The notes under the pieces: model-generated | Seen by the model: only the letters and a program-made list of their open reading frames with translations | Databases searched by the model: none | Told to the model about the DNA's origin: nothing | Shown here: in pieces, positions 34,401 through 43,095 of the stretch | How the letters are laid out: each line of letters begins with the position of its first letter | Numbering within the stretch: position 1 is the stretch's first letter | Made by a program: the position numbers and the translations under genes | Origin: Paenibacillus herberti | GTDB lineage: Bacteria; Bacillota; Bacilli; Paenibacillales; Paenibacillaceae | Assembly (NCBI RefSeq): GCF_002233675.1 | Contig: NZ_NMUQ01000002.1 | Location: 62,001-126,000 of the forward strand | Direction: 5' to 3' | DNA: 64,000 bases

Positions 34401-36374
34401 ATGAACTGGCTCATGAAAGTGAGTGATCATCTATTACTATGGAATCATGCCTCGATTAAGGTTGTGGATGTGCGTCACACGGTCATGGAGCCGGGGGATG
34501 AGCTGCGCTCCTATCGGTTGCCTTCCAGCACTTTTATCCTTACGATTCGCGGAAGCGCGCAGGTGTGGATGGACGGAAACACGATTTTCGTCGATCGGTT
34601 CCATGTGCTGCACGGCGGCAAGGGAATGTGTTTGGACATCACCGCTCAGGACTCTTTCGAATTTTATATGATTTTATATAAAGCCATTCTGGCCCTGCCT
34701 GCACGCCAATCATTAGTAAAGCTAATGGAGACGGACAATCCTTTTCAATTGCAATATAACTTTGCTCCAGATTATCCGCTTCCTTTATACCATCGAGTAG
34801 AACGGATGGAAAGCGAGTGGCTGCACCCTAGCATGCTCGAGAAGTTACATATAAAAATCTTATTCTATCAATTTGTCCACGAGCTTTTAAGTCAGATGAG
34901 CCAGCAAGGCATTCAAGGTAAAAAGGTCGATCTTGTCTCGCAAGCGATACGCTACCTTCAGGATCATTATGGAGAGAGGGTAACGCTTGACGAGCTTGCT
35001 GAGCTGCTCGATTGCAGCGTGAGCTATTTGTCGCGGAAGTTTAAGCAGACTGTCGGCAAGAGCCCCATTGACTACATGATTGCGCTTCGCATCGACAAGG
35101 CAAAAGAACTTCTGCTGAACACGGACGCCACGCTGCAAGAAATTGCGGAGAGCGTCGGCTTCTCGGATGACAGTTATTTTAATCGAATGTTCAAAAAGCA
35201 GGTGGGCCTGTCGCTTGGTCAATTTAAAGCAAAGGTTCAAAATAATCCTGCCGATCGTTCAAGATATGCCATTGTCCCACGCAGACTCAGTCGTTATATT
35301 GGTAATGGTTATGAAAATCATTCTCAATACAAGAAAGTGGGAGTCTCTTCAATGTACAGAGGAAAAAGAACACCAATGGCTGCATCCTTAATGCTTTGTT
35401 TTATTTTATTGCTTAGCGCTTGTTCGTCAGGTACGTCAAATACAAACTCTGCAAATAGCAGCTCTAACTCGGCGGGCGCCAATGTCTCGACAACGTCCCC
35501 CGCTCCAACGGATGCGACCGCGGCCGAAGCGCCTCGCGTCATCAAACACGCAATGGGAGAAACAACGCTGACAGGCACGCCCCAGCGTGTCGTTATTTTG
35601 ACAAACGAAGGCACGGAGGCACTGCTTGCGGTAGGCGTTAAGCCGATCGGAGCTGTCCAATCCTGGAGCGGCGATCCATGGTATGACCACATCAAGGATG
35701 AAATGCAGGAGGTTACAGCAGTCGGTGATGAGCTGCAGCCGAATATTGAATTGATCGCCAGCCTGAAGCCAGACCTGATTATCGGAAATAAGATTAGACA
35801 GGAAAAGATCTATGACCAACTGAATCAGATCGCTCCAACGGTATTCGCGGAAGACTTAAGCGGAGATTGGAAAATCAATTTCAAGCTGTACACGGAAACT
35901 CTCAATAAGGCCCAAGAAGGCGAGAAGGCAATGGCCGAATATGACAAGCGCGTTGCCGAGATAAAAGCCAAGCTTGGCAGCAAAGCGGATACCAAAGTAT
36001 CGGTGGCACGCTTCTCGGCTTCTCAAGTCCGGATTTATCAAAAGCAAACGTTCTCCGGTGTTATCTTGAACGATCTTGGCATCGCACGTCCGGAATCACA
36101 GGATAAGGATAGTTTCATTGAGAAAATGACTAAAGAAACTATTCCTAGCATGGACGGAGACGTCTTGTTCTACTTTGTTTCGGAGGACCCAGGCAAAACG
36201 GATGCAGCCAAAGTCGTCGAAGAATGGATGAACGATCCCCTGTTCAAAAAATTAAATGTCGTGAAAAACGATAAGGTTATCAAAGTGAATGAAGCGATTT
36301 GGAATACGGCGGGTGGATATAAAGCGGCAAACCTGCTGCTTAATGAGATCGTTACCTATTTTGACATCAAGTAA
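34401..36374 (+). CDS. AraC regulator fused in frame to a siderophore-binding lipoprotein (Btr-like)
   Basis: One open frame of 657 residues. Residues 1-290 are an AraC-type activator with an N-terminal sensor and two helix-turn-helices (RVTLDELAELLDCSVSYLSR and ATLQEIAESVGFSDDSYFNR). Residues about 313-657 are a complete iron-siderophore binding protein (FeuA/FecB type) with its own signal peptide and lipobox (LILLLSACSSG is close to FILLLSACSSG) and motifs RVVILTNEGTEALLAVG, SLKPDLIIGNKI. B. subtilis Btr joins the same two parts, but without an internal secretion signal. GGGAG plus an ATG (35353) before the signal peptide, and a Fur box at 35312, suggest the lipoprotein is also made separately. 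Start could also be 34413. Confidence 0.88.
   Translation: MNWLMKVSDHLLLWNHASIKVVDVRHTVMEPGDELRSYRLPSSTFILTIRGSAQVWMDGNTIFVDRFHVLHGGKGMCLDITAQDSFEFYMILYKAILALPARQSLVKLMETDNPFQLQYNFAPDYPLPLYHRVERMESEWLHPSMLEKLHIKILFYQFVHELLSQMSQQGIQGKKVDLVSQAIRYLQDHYGERVTLDELAELLDCSVSYLSRKFKQTVGKSPIDYMIALRIDKAKELLLNTDATLQEIAESVGFSDDSYFNRMFKKQVGLSLGQFKAKVQNNPADRSRYAIVPRRLSRYIGNGYENHSQYKKVGVSSMYRGKRTPMAASLMLCFILLLSACSSGTSNTNSANSSSNSAGANVSTTSPAPTDATAAEAPRVIKHAMGETTLTGTPQRVVILTNEGTEALLAVGVKPIGAVQSWSGDPWYDHIKDEMQEVTAVGDELQPNIELIASLKPDLIIGNKIRQEKIYDQLNQIAPTVFAEDLSGDWKINFKLYTETLNKAQEGEKAMAEYDKRVAEIKAKLGSKADTKVSVARFSASQVRIYQKQTFSGVILNDLGIARPESQDKDSFIEKMTKETIPSMDGDVLFYFVSEDPGKTDAAKVVEEWMNDPLFKKLNVVKNDKVIKVNEAIWNTAGGYKAANLLLNEIVTYFDIK
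35312..35326 (+). promoter_or_regulatory. Fur box inside the reading frame, ahead of the lipoprotein part
   Basis: TGAAAATCATTCTCA matches the 7-1-7 Fur box with one mismatch in each half. It lies within the coding frame about 27 bp before the internal ATG that begins the lipoprotein signal peptide, suggesting an internal iron-regulated promoter. Confidence 0.65.
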
Positions 36375-36393
36375 TTTGGCATAAAAGATGTAT

Positions 36394-36428
36394 AAGCTGA
36401 CGTCGTGAGAACATGACGTCAGCTTTTT
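36394..36428 (+). terminator. Intergenic terminator or attenuator between binding protein and permeases
   Basis: AAGCTGACGTC and GACGTCAGCTT form a perfect 11-bp stem with a 10-base loop and a TTTTT tail. Partial read-through would keep permease expression below that of the binding protein. Confidence 0.85.
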
Positions 36429-36450
36429 ATGATGAGAGGAATGAACTTAT

Positions 36451-37461
36451 ATGGCTATAGGGCTGCACAGCCGCAGGAGCAAACAGGCAGGTTTAATCAT
36501 TGGCTTACTGCTGCTGCTTGCCGGCATGCTTGCCAGTATTTTGTACGGCATTCATACCTATGAGCTCAGAGATGTATGGCTGGCCTACACCCAATTCGAC
36601 GATTCCGAGGCACATATTATCATTACGAACACAAGGATGCCTCGTGCACTCATTGCGGCAGCGGTAGGGGGAAGCCTCGCTATTGCGGGAGCTATCATGC
36701 AGGTACTGACCAGGAATCCACTAGCCTCCCCTTCTATATTCGGCATTAACTCAGGTGCTGTATTGTTTATCGTAATCGCACTGGCCGTTCTCGGTTCTTC
36801 GCTGACGATGAGCGGAATGGTGTGGATCGCCTTGGCTGGCGCAGCCGTCACATCGCTGCTTGTGTTTACGCTTGGCTTCCAGGGTTTGAATGGCTTTGAG
36901 CCGATCCGACTCACACTAGCCGGTGCATCCGTTGCGGCATTTGCTTCGTCCATGACTTCCGGCATTATGCTGGTGAATAAACAATCGCTTGAGGATGCCT
37001 TGTTTTGGATGATTGGTTCGGTGTCAGGTAGAGAAATCGATCATCTGCTCATTGTGCTGCCCTATCTTTTAATCGGCTGGATTTTGTCGCTGCTGCTGTC
37101 AGGTTCCTTAAATGTAATGGCGCTTGGTGATGACAATGCCAAAAGTCTGGGACAGCGGATGCTGCTCATCCGGGTACTATCCGGTATTGCCGTTGTTTTA
37201 CTGGCAGGCAGCTCCGTCGCCATCGCTGGTCCTATCGCCTTCATCGGCTTAATTGTGCCGCATCTTTGCCGGTATCTCGTAGGCAACGACTACCGCTGGC
37301 TGCTGCCCTATTGTGCCTTAACGGGCGGTCTTCTGCTCGTATGTGCAGATCTTGCCTCGCGTTTCATCCTTATGCCCAAGGAAGTTCCAGTCGGCGTGGC
37401 TACCGCGCTTATTGGCGTGCCATTCCTGATTCATGTGGCGAGGAGGAGAAACCATGCATAA
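36451..37461 (+). CDS. Iron-siderophore ABC transporter permease (FecCD family)
   Basis: 336-residue permease with about nine transmembrane helices. Family signatures include RMPRALIAAAVGGSLAIAGA and the motif LTRNPLASPSIFGINSGA, plus the cytoplasmic coupling loop GPIAFIGLIVPHLCRYLVG. It pairs with the next gene, whose start overlaps its stop by 8 bases, and receives ferric siderophore from the lipoprotein encoded upstream. No ATP-binding subunit gene follows, so an ATPase shared by several siderophore importers (as YusV is in B. subtilis) is the likely energiser. Confidence 0.92.
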   Translation: MAIGLHSRRSKQAGLIIGLLLLLAGMLASILYGIHTYELRDVWLAYTQFDDSEAHIIITNTRMPRALIAAAVGGSLAIAGAIMQVLTRNPLASPSIFGINSGAVLFIVIALAVLGSSLTMSGMVWIALAGAAVTSLLVFTLGFQGLNGFEPIRLTLAGASVAAFASSMTSGIMLVNKQSLEDALFWMIGSVSGREIDHLLIVLPYLLIGWILSLLLSGSLNVMALGDDNAKSLGQRMLLIRVLSGIAVVLLAGSSVAIAGPIAFIGLIVPHLCRYLVGNDYRWLLPYCALTGGLLLVCADLASRFILMPKEVPVGVATALIGVPFLIHVARRRNHA

Positions 37462-38455
37462 AAGGAAAAACCAAAAGGCAGTTATTCTAATAACTGGACT
37501 TAGTCTCGCCATGCTTGCGCTAGCTATCGTTTGCTTGTCTATTGGAGGGATGAGCATCCCTCTTAAGGAAACCATTTTATCACTCATCGGCAAAAACGAA
37601 GCAGCAAGCGACTTGATCATTATGCAGTTTCGTTTACCGCGTATCCTCGCTGCCATATTAATTGGGGCTGCTCTAGCAGTTGCCGGTGCCATACTTCAAG
37701 GCGTCATTCGCAACCCGCTAGCCTCCCCGGATCTGCTGGGCGTGACAGGAGGCGCTTCGGTAACCGTCGTGGCGTTTATGACCCTATTCACCGGTTATAG
37801 CGTTCACTGGGTACCGTTCATCGCTGTTGCTGGTGCGATTCTTACCGCTTCCATCAACTATGCATTAGCTTGGAAAAATGGTATTTCCCCTTTCCGACTC
37901 GTCTTAATCGGTATAGGCATATCGACCGCTATGGGCGCGCTGACGATGTTTTTGCTTATTAGCGGTCCTGCCTATTTAGCCGCACAGGTGTTGAACTGGA
38001 TGACAGGAAGCATTTACGGGACGAGTTGGAAATATATCGGGGCGCTTTGGCCGTGGGTCGCCGTTTTTATTCCATTGTCCATCCTTTACGCCAAAGAGTT
38101 GAATGTGCAATCGCTGGGAGAAGCGACTGCTATCGGACTCGGGAGCAGGCTTCAGATAAGTCGGATGGTCTTGTTGTTTTACAGCGTTGCGCTCGCGGGA
38201 GCTGCCGTCGGCGTGGCTGGGATGATCTCGTTTATCGGATTATTGGCGCCTCATATGGCGAGACGGCTTATCGGCAATTCGTATAAGCTGGTCATTCCGG
38301 TATCGGCGTTGCTTGGCGCTATGATTCTTTTGCTCGCGGATCTGGCCGGGCGGATGCTGTTCCAGCCGCTTGATATCCCTGCGGGAGTGTTTACGGCTGG
38401 GGTTGGAGCTCCGTTTTTTATGTACCTGCTGTTTAAACGGAAAGCTGTGGGATGA
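37454..38455 (+). CDS. Iron-siderophore ABC transporter permease (FecCD family), second subunit
   Basis: 333-residue partner permease with the same architecture: RLPRILAAILIGAALAVAGA, IRNPLASPDLLGVTGGAS and the coupling loop GMISFIGLLAPHMARRLIG. The start ATG at 37454 follows AGGAGGAGAAACC inside the end of the previous gene. The product would form the heterodimeric membrane channel with the upstream permease. Confidence 0.92.
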   Translation: MHKRKNQKAVILITGLSLAMLALAIVCLSIGGMSIPLKETILSLIGKNEAASDLIIMQFRLPRILAAILIGAALAVAGAILQGVIRNPLASPDLLGVTGGASVTVVAFMTLFTGYSVHWVPFIAVAGAILTASINYALAWKNGISPFRLVLIGIGISTAMGALTMFLLISGPAYLAAQVLNWMTGSIYGTSWKYIGALWPWVAVFIPLSILYAKELNVQSLGEATAIGLGSRLQISRMVLLFYSVALAGAAVGVAGMISFIGLLAPHMARRLIGNSYKLVIPVSALLGAMILLLADLAGRMLFQPLDIPAGVFTAGVGAPFFMYLLFKRKAVG

Positions 38456-38515
38456 GGGTTTGGATGCGGGACGAGTGTTCTGCTGCGGTAGACGTTAAGC
38501 TAGACCTCAACAAAA

Positions 38516-38546
38516 AAGAGCAGGTGCCGCGGGCGCCTGCTCTTGG
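38516..38546 (-). terminator. Terminator of the quinone oxidoreductase gene
   Basis: AAGAGCAGG-GCC pairs with GGCGCCTGCTCTT; on the minus strand the stem is followed by TTTTTT. On the plus strand there is no T-run, though the hairpin may still slow the permease transcript. Confidence 0.85.
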
Positions 38547-38568
38547 TGTTCCTGTACAGAAACATGTG

Positions 38569-39536
38569 TTAAGGGATTAATAAAATCTTTCCCGTGCTTA
38601 ACCTGCTCTCCAAAAATCGATGGGCTTCCACGCCGTCTTTCAGACTATAACGTTTCGGGTCTTCGATTCGCAGACGTCCTTGCCGCATCTCTTCAAAGAG
38701 CGCTTCTGATCTCTTGATTCGATCAAGATGTGTTGTAACATGATTCCAGAGATCGCCACCGGACAAGGTTTTTGAAGAGTCCATTAACATGCGAGGGTCA
38801 ATTAGTGGTGGGTTTCCTCCGGACATGCCGTAAAAAACAACAGATCCCTTCGCTTTTGTTGCTAAAAAACTATCCATTAAGGTAGTCCCTACGGAATCAA
38901 ACGCAGCATCTACACCTATCGAGCCTTTGGACCAGCGAATCACTTGATCTGCCCAATTCGTGTCATAGAGTATGATTTCATCGGCGCCAGCTCTTTGCAC
39001 AGCCTCTCGCTTCTCGTTCGAGGAAGTAAGCCCAATTACTCTTGCTCCTTTGGTTTTACAGAGCTGTGTCAATAACTGCCCAACGCCGCCAGCAGCAGCA
39101 TGCACCAAAATATCATCACCGGATTGAACCACATAGCTGTCATTAACCAAATAATGCGCCGTCATCCCCTGAAGCAGTATTGCCGCCGCCTGATCAAATG
39201 TAATATCCGCAGGTAATGGAATGGAACGGTCAACAGGTACCGCTACGAATTCAGCATTCGCATACGGTACATCCGCAAACGCAACCCGGTCTCCGACCTT
39301 TACATTGTCTACGTTCTGAGCCACTTGTTCAACAACTCCGGCTCCCTCATACCCTAAAATATATGGCGGCTTTCCAGCTAGATGATAGTCACCACGCCGT
39401 CTGTAGATGTCGGCAAAATTCAGCCCAATAGCTTTCATTCTTACTATTATTGTCCCCGGCTCCAGCTTGGGCTCCGGGATTCCATATATCGAAGCACATC
39501 CGGCTCACCGAATTGTTCAAAAATTAATGCTCTCAA
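38569..39536 (-). pseudogene. Quinone oxidoreductase (zeta-crystallin-like) with an early frameshift
   Basis: Zinc-independent NADPH:quinone oxidoreductase of the MDR superfamily. The downstream frame (from an internal ATG at 39438) is 289 residues, with GLNFADIYRRRGDY, ILGYEGAGVVE, the nucleotide-binding HAAAGGVGQLL and GATYHTYG-like region replaced by SVVFYGMSGG. The missing N-terminus is present just upstream in another frame: TTG at 39536 behind GGAGG encodes LRALIFEQFGEPDVLRYME, and IPEPKLEPGTIIVR follows one frame over. One base (an A near 39480) is missing. Either a recent mutation or a sequencing error; as it stands the protein would be truncated. Confidence 0.8.
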
Positions 39537-39634
39537 TTTCCTGCCTCCAAACATTAATTACTATCCCAGTCGATCTTATCACATTCATTGGCTTATTCTA
39601 CGTTCACCTTGTCACTGCTGTGTCTGTTCTGCCC

Positions 39635-40444
39635 TCATTCAAACAATCGTTTATGCTTATTAAAAAATTGATGAAAAAAATGTACATTGTCCAGTTCAAA
39701 CCATTCCGCCGTTTGCAAAGGGGTTCTATCTAGATCATAGATTCTAGCATTCAGCGTACCTAAAACAAAGGGGGAGTGAGTAGCGATAATAAATTGACTG
39801 TCAAAATATCGCGCCAGCTCATTGATCTGTTCTGCCAGTTTAATTTGATTGGCGGGAGTGAGCGACGTTTCCGGCTCATCCAATAGATACAATTGGCCAG
39901 GAAGCAAATATTCCTCAAAAAACTGCATGGAGGTCTCTCCATTGGAGTATTTTTCTTGAGAGAACTGAATATTCTCCAGCTTCTTTTTAAACTCATATGA
40001 ATGTTCATATTGTGCCGCCTGAGCCTTGCTCATCCCTTTGTTGATTTCCTCATACAATATCCCGTCACGCAGCATGGTGGATTGCTGTATCTTCTTAATT
40101 TCATACAAAATATCCTCGGACTTCATGTATCTGCTTCCCTCAGGAAGCTGTTTGATTTCACGCTCTCGATCATCATACCCAAGCTGATAACTGCTCAAAT
40201 TAAGAAAACGCTGAGCACTATCACTATGACCATAGCTGGGCATTCTCTCAGAGCCTGTGACTCCCAATTTATTGGCAATGACATTCAGTAAAGTGGATTT
40301 TCCAGAGCCGTTGTTACCATACAATACAGTAATTTGGTCAAACAAAAGAACCTCTCCAGCCATGTGTTTAAACACATAATCAGGATATATGTTAGGATTT
40401 CGGTCCGTAAAGGAAGAGAGCTTGAAGCTTCTCAGATAAATCAT
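39635..40444 (-). CDS. AAA/ABC-type ATPase (RecF/SMC-like head)
   Basis: 269-residue ATPase without a transmembrane partner. Walker A is LYGNNGSGKSTLLNVIA (about 42), an ABC-like signature FSQEKYSNGETS (about 160), Walker B QLYLLDEPETSLT (about 190), and the His switch IIATHSPFVLGT. Proteins like this resemble the AAA_21/OLD-type ATPase heads found in many Bacillota, sometimes in defence systems, but this one stands alone. The start ATG at 40444 follows AAGGAG; a TTG two codons earlier is less well placed. Confidence 0.82.
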   Translation of the reverse strand: MIYLRSFKLSSFTDRNPNIYPDYVFKHMAGEVLLFDQITVLYGNNGSGKSTLLNVIANKLGVTGSERMPSYGHSDSAQRFLNLSSYQLGYDDREREIKQLPEGSRYMKSEDILYEIKKIQQSTMLRDGILYEEINKGMSKAQAAQYEHSYEFKKKLENIQFSQEKYSNGETSMQFFEEYLLPGQLYLLDEPETSLTPANQIKLAEQINELARYFDSQFIIATHSPFVLGTLNARIYDLDRTPLQTAEWFELDNVHFFHQFFNKHKRLFE

Positions 40445-40651
40445 TGGCAAACTCCTTCTGCATGTCTTCTGATTTTGATTCTATTTTACCAGAAAAAAGA
40501 CATGATTTTCTCAGGTGGCCGCTTCCTCTCTTCAGGCTCAACATTATCCAAATATTGCACTGCACGTAGCTTGTCGTAACATTGCCCTATATTCTGAATG
40601 TGGGAAAGAGAGTATATGAAAGGTACATTGATGTTAATTGTCCCATTAAAA

Positions 40652-40698
40652 AACTGCACCTTAGTTGTTAGATGATGTCTAACAACTAAGGTGCAGTT
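40652..40698 (-). terminator. Long perfect hairpin, terminator of the RidA gene
   Basis: Two 21-base arms (40652-40672 and 40678-40698) are perfectly complementary around TGATG. On the minus strand the hairpin is followed by TTTTTT, which fits termination of the gene ending at 40791. The stem is much longer than others in the window. Confidence 0.75.
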
Positions 40699-40790
40699 CA
40701 ATACGGAGCGATTTAAGCTTTTAGGCTGAAAATGTATACCTATTTACTTCAGTTGATACTCTAATGCCGTTCTTTTTCTATTGCACGAAT

Positions 40791-41201
40791 TTATCTAAAC
40801 GGTACCACAGCCATTGCTTCTACTTCGATTAGATACTCTGGCTGCGCAAGTGCTTGCACCCCGATCCATGAGGAGGCTGGCGGGTTCTCAGTACCAAAAG
40901 TCTCTGTGAGGACCTTTGCGATAAGATCAGCGTCTGGACCTGACTGGAAGTTTGGAATGTAGAGCCTTAACATTTGAATATCATCCGTTGTACCTCCAGC
41001 GGCTTCGACGGCGGTAATTACTTGCTTCAATGTCTGACGCAACTGCCCTTCTAGACCCTCTGCATTCATATGGCCTGTGGCATCCCAAGCCACTTGACCC
41101 GCAACGTTGACGATTCGCCCAGGCTCGCTGATAACTACCTGAGAGAATCCCCAAGGTTTGCTAGAGAATAACCCTGGCGGTTGAATTGTCTGTCTTGGCA
41201 T
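40791..41201 (-). CDS. RidA family protein
   Basis: 136-residue trimeric enamine/imine deaminase-type protein (RidA/YjgF/UK114 family). Typical elements: FSSKPWGFSQVV, GRIVNVAGQVAWDATG, QLRQTLKQVITAVEAAGG and the C-terminal PASSWIGVQALAQPEYLIEVEAMAVV. The catalytic Arg at the usual position before the last strand is not seen (VQALA instead of a VARL-type sequence), so it may belong to a non-deaminating subfamily. The start at 41201 follows GGGGAG; the longer frame to 41243 has no such site. Confidence 0.85.
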   Translation of the reverse strand: MPRQTIQPPGLFSSKPWGFSQVVISEPGRIVNVAGQVAWDATGHMNAEGLEGQLRQTLKQVITAVEAAGGTTDDIQMLRLYIPNFQSGPDADLIAKVLTETFGTENPPASSWIGVQALAQPEYLIEVEAMAVVPFR

Positions 41202-41335
41202 TATACTACTCCCCTTATTAAAAAGTTGAATGACAGCATACAATGCGGTGATTTCTTCGGGTCCAGACTATACAAACGATTGTTTAAACTGTCTTATTTA
41301 ATTCAAAAGAAATCTGAAAGCTATCTCTAGCTGTA

Positions 41336-42820
41336 TCAATCCTTGACTAGCAGGCAGACCGATTCAACATGACTCGTATGTGGGAACATATCCACCGGTT
41401 GCACCTCAACAGTCTGGTATCCACCAGCCTCCAGCACCTGCAAATCCCTGGCCAAAGTGGCCGGGTTACAGGACACATAAACCACTCTTTCCGGCTGCAT
41501 CTTTAGGATCGTATCGAGCAGTTGCTCGTCGCAGCCTTTGCGCGGAGGGTCAACGACGATGACGTCGGGCGTAACACCTTCCGAGCGCCAGCGCGGAATG
41601 ACAACCTCGGCTGGGCCAGCCTCGAAGGACGCATTCGTGATGCCGTTCAGCTCGGCATTGCGCTTCGCGTCCTCGATCGCCTCCGGCACAATCTCAACAC
41701 CATAAACATTGCCCGCACGGCGGGCCAAGAACAGCGAGATCGTGCCGATGCCGCAGTAGGCATCGATGACATTTTCGCTGCCGGTCAGGCCGGCGTAGTC
41801 GACGGCGGACTGATAAAGCCGGAGCGTCTGCGCCGGATTAACCTGATAAAATGATCGTGCAGAAATAGCAAAGCGGAGCCCGTCCAGCTCGTCGTAGATG
41901 ACGTCGCTACCCCAAAGGGTGCGAGTTTCATCACCGAAGATGACGTTGGTCTGCCGCTTGTTAATGTTCTGCACGATGCTTTTCACTTGCGGCAAAGCTT
42001 CGCGAATGCCGGCAATCCAGTCCTCCAGGCGCGGAATGCGCGGACCGCTCGTGACCAGGACGACCATCATCTCGCCGGTCACGAATCCGGTCCGCACGAC
42101 GACATGTCGGAGAATGCCGCGCCCGGTTGTTTCATCGTAAGCGGAGATGCCGACGCGGTTACCGATGGATTTGACCTGCCGCACCGCAGCGTCGTTGTTC
42201 TCGTGCTGGATGAGGCACGCGTCCATGTCGACGATGCGGTGCGAGCCGCGGGCGTAAAAGCCGCCGATCAGGCTGCCGGCCGCGCCGCTGTCCAAGTCCG
42301 CCATCGCCATGCCGATGGGGACTTGGGCTTTGTTGCGGTAACGCCAAGGCTCGTCCATCCCGATTGTCGGATGGACGAGTATGCCGCGTAAGCCGCTGGT
42401 TTGGCCAGCCGCTGCCGCGTTGCCGTCGGCGACTAGCTGGCTGTCACCCCTGTTAGAATCCTGAACCTCCAGCTTGCCGATTCGCTGAAGAGAATCGATC
42501 ACATGCTGGCGTTTCCAAACTAGCTGCGCCTCGTAGCTCATATGCTGAAGCTGGCAGCCCCCGCATTGCTTGTAAATCGGACAAGGAGCATCGACGCGAT
42601 GAGGGCTAGCTTGCAACAATTCGAGCTGCTTGGCGTAGCCGTAGGTCTTTTTGACTTTGAGCACTTTGGCGCTCACTCGCTCGCCAGGCAGCGCGCCTTG
42701 GACGAACAAAGTGAAGCCGTCGACACGGCCAACACCTTCACCTTCATGCGTCAAGCCGATAATGTCGAGCGTGACGGTATCGTTTTTGTTAACTGGCAAT
42801 GCTTGTTTCATCATGGTCAT
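41336..42820 (-). CDS. rlmD: 23S rRNA (uracil-5-)-methyltransferase, RlmD/RlmCD family
   Basis: SAM-dependent m5U methyltransferase of 494 residues. A TRAM RNA-binding domain comes first (VTLDIIGLTHEGEGVGRVDGF), then the 4Fe-4S cysteines (APCPIYKQCGGCQL), the SAM-binding NVIDAYCGIGTISLFLA, VDPPRKGCD and the catalytic VSCNPATLARD. In Gram-positives one such enzyme often modifies both U747 and U1939. The start at 42820 (MTMMKQALPVN) is the first sensible one; the frame extends further upstream but through a repetitive GC-rich stretch. The central region has an alanine/glycine-rich insert (DGNAAAAGQTSG). Confidence 0.9.
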   Translation of the reverse strand: MTMMKQALPVNKNDTVTLDIIGLTHEGEGVGRVDGFTLFVQGALPGERVSAKVLKVKKTYGYAKQLELLQASPHRVDAPCPIYKQCGGCQLQHMSYEAQLVWKRQHVIDSLQRIGKLEVQDSNRGDSQLVADGNAAAAGQTSGLRGILVHPTIGMDEPWRYRNKAQVPIGMAMADLDSGAAGSLIGGFYARGSHRIVDMDACLIQHENNDAAVRQVKSIGNRVGISAYDETTGRGILRHVVVRTGFVTGEMMVVLVTSGPRIPRLEDWIAGIREALPQVKSIVQNINKRQTNVIFGDETRTLWGSDVIYDELDGLRFAISARSFYQVNPAQTLRLYQSAVDYAGLTGSENVIDAYCGIGTISLFLARRAGNVYGVEIVPEAIEDAKRNAELNGITNASFEAGPAEVVIPRWRSEGVTPDVIVVDPPRKGCDEQLLDTILKMQPERVVYVSCNPATLARDLQVLEAGGYQTVEVQPVDMFPHTSHVESVCLLVKD

Positions 42821-42929
42821 CCGTTCTCTATCGTAGTAAAGGCCTGCGGAGCAGCGGTGCTCCGGGGCACGGCGGCCTGCAGGCCGAAATTCATGGCACG
42901 GGCGGTTGAATGCGCTGGCTCCAGGCCTG

Positions 42930-43075
42930 CATCGCATGAGCATAAGCTCTCGCTTCCTACATACAAACATCGCACGAGCGCGAACTCTCTCTGGCTATAC
43001 CAACATCGCATGAGCGCACTCTCGCTGGCCCTACGCCAGTATCGCATGAGCGCAAGCTCGCACAAGCGCGAGCTA
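42930..43075. repeat. Degenerate repeats between dagK and rlmD
   Basis: The block ATCGCAYGAGCG/ATAAGCTC recurs at 42931, 42969, 43015 and 43041 with intervening CTCTCGCTGGC-like sequence. Spacing is irregular (38, 46, 26 bp). It fills the 275-bp gap upstream of rlmD; no gene is supported there. Confidence 0.55.
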
Positions 43076-43095
43076 GCTGGCGAGCCCAGCGCCCA

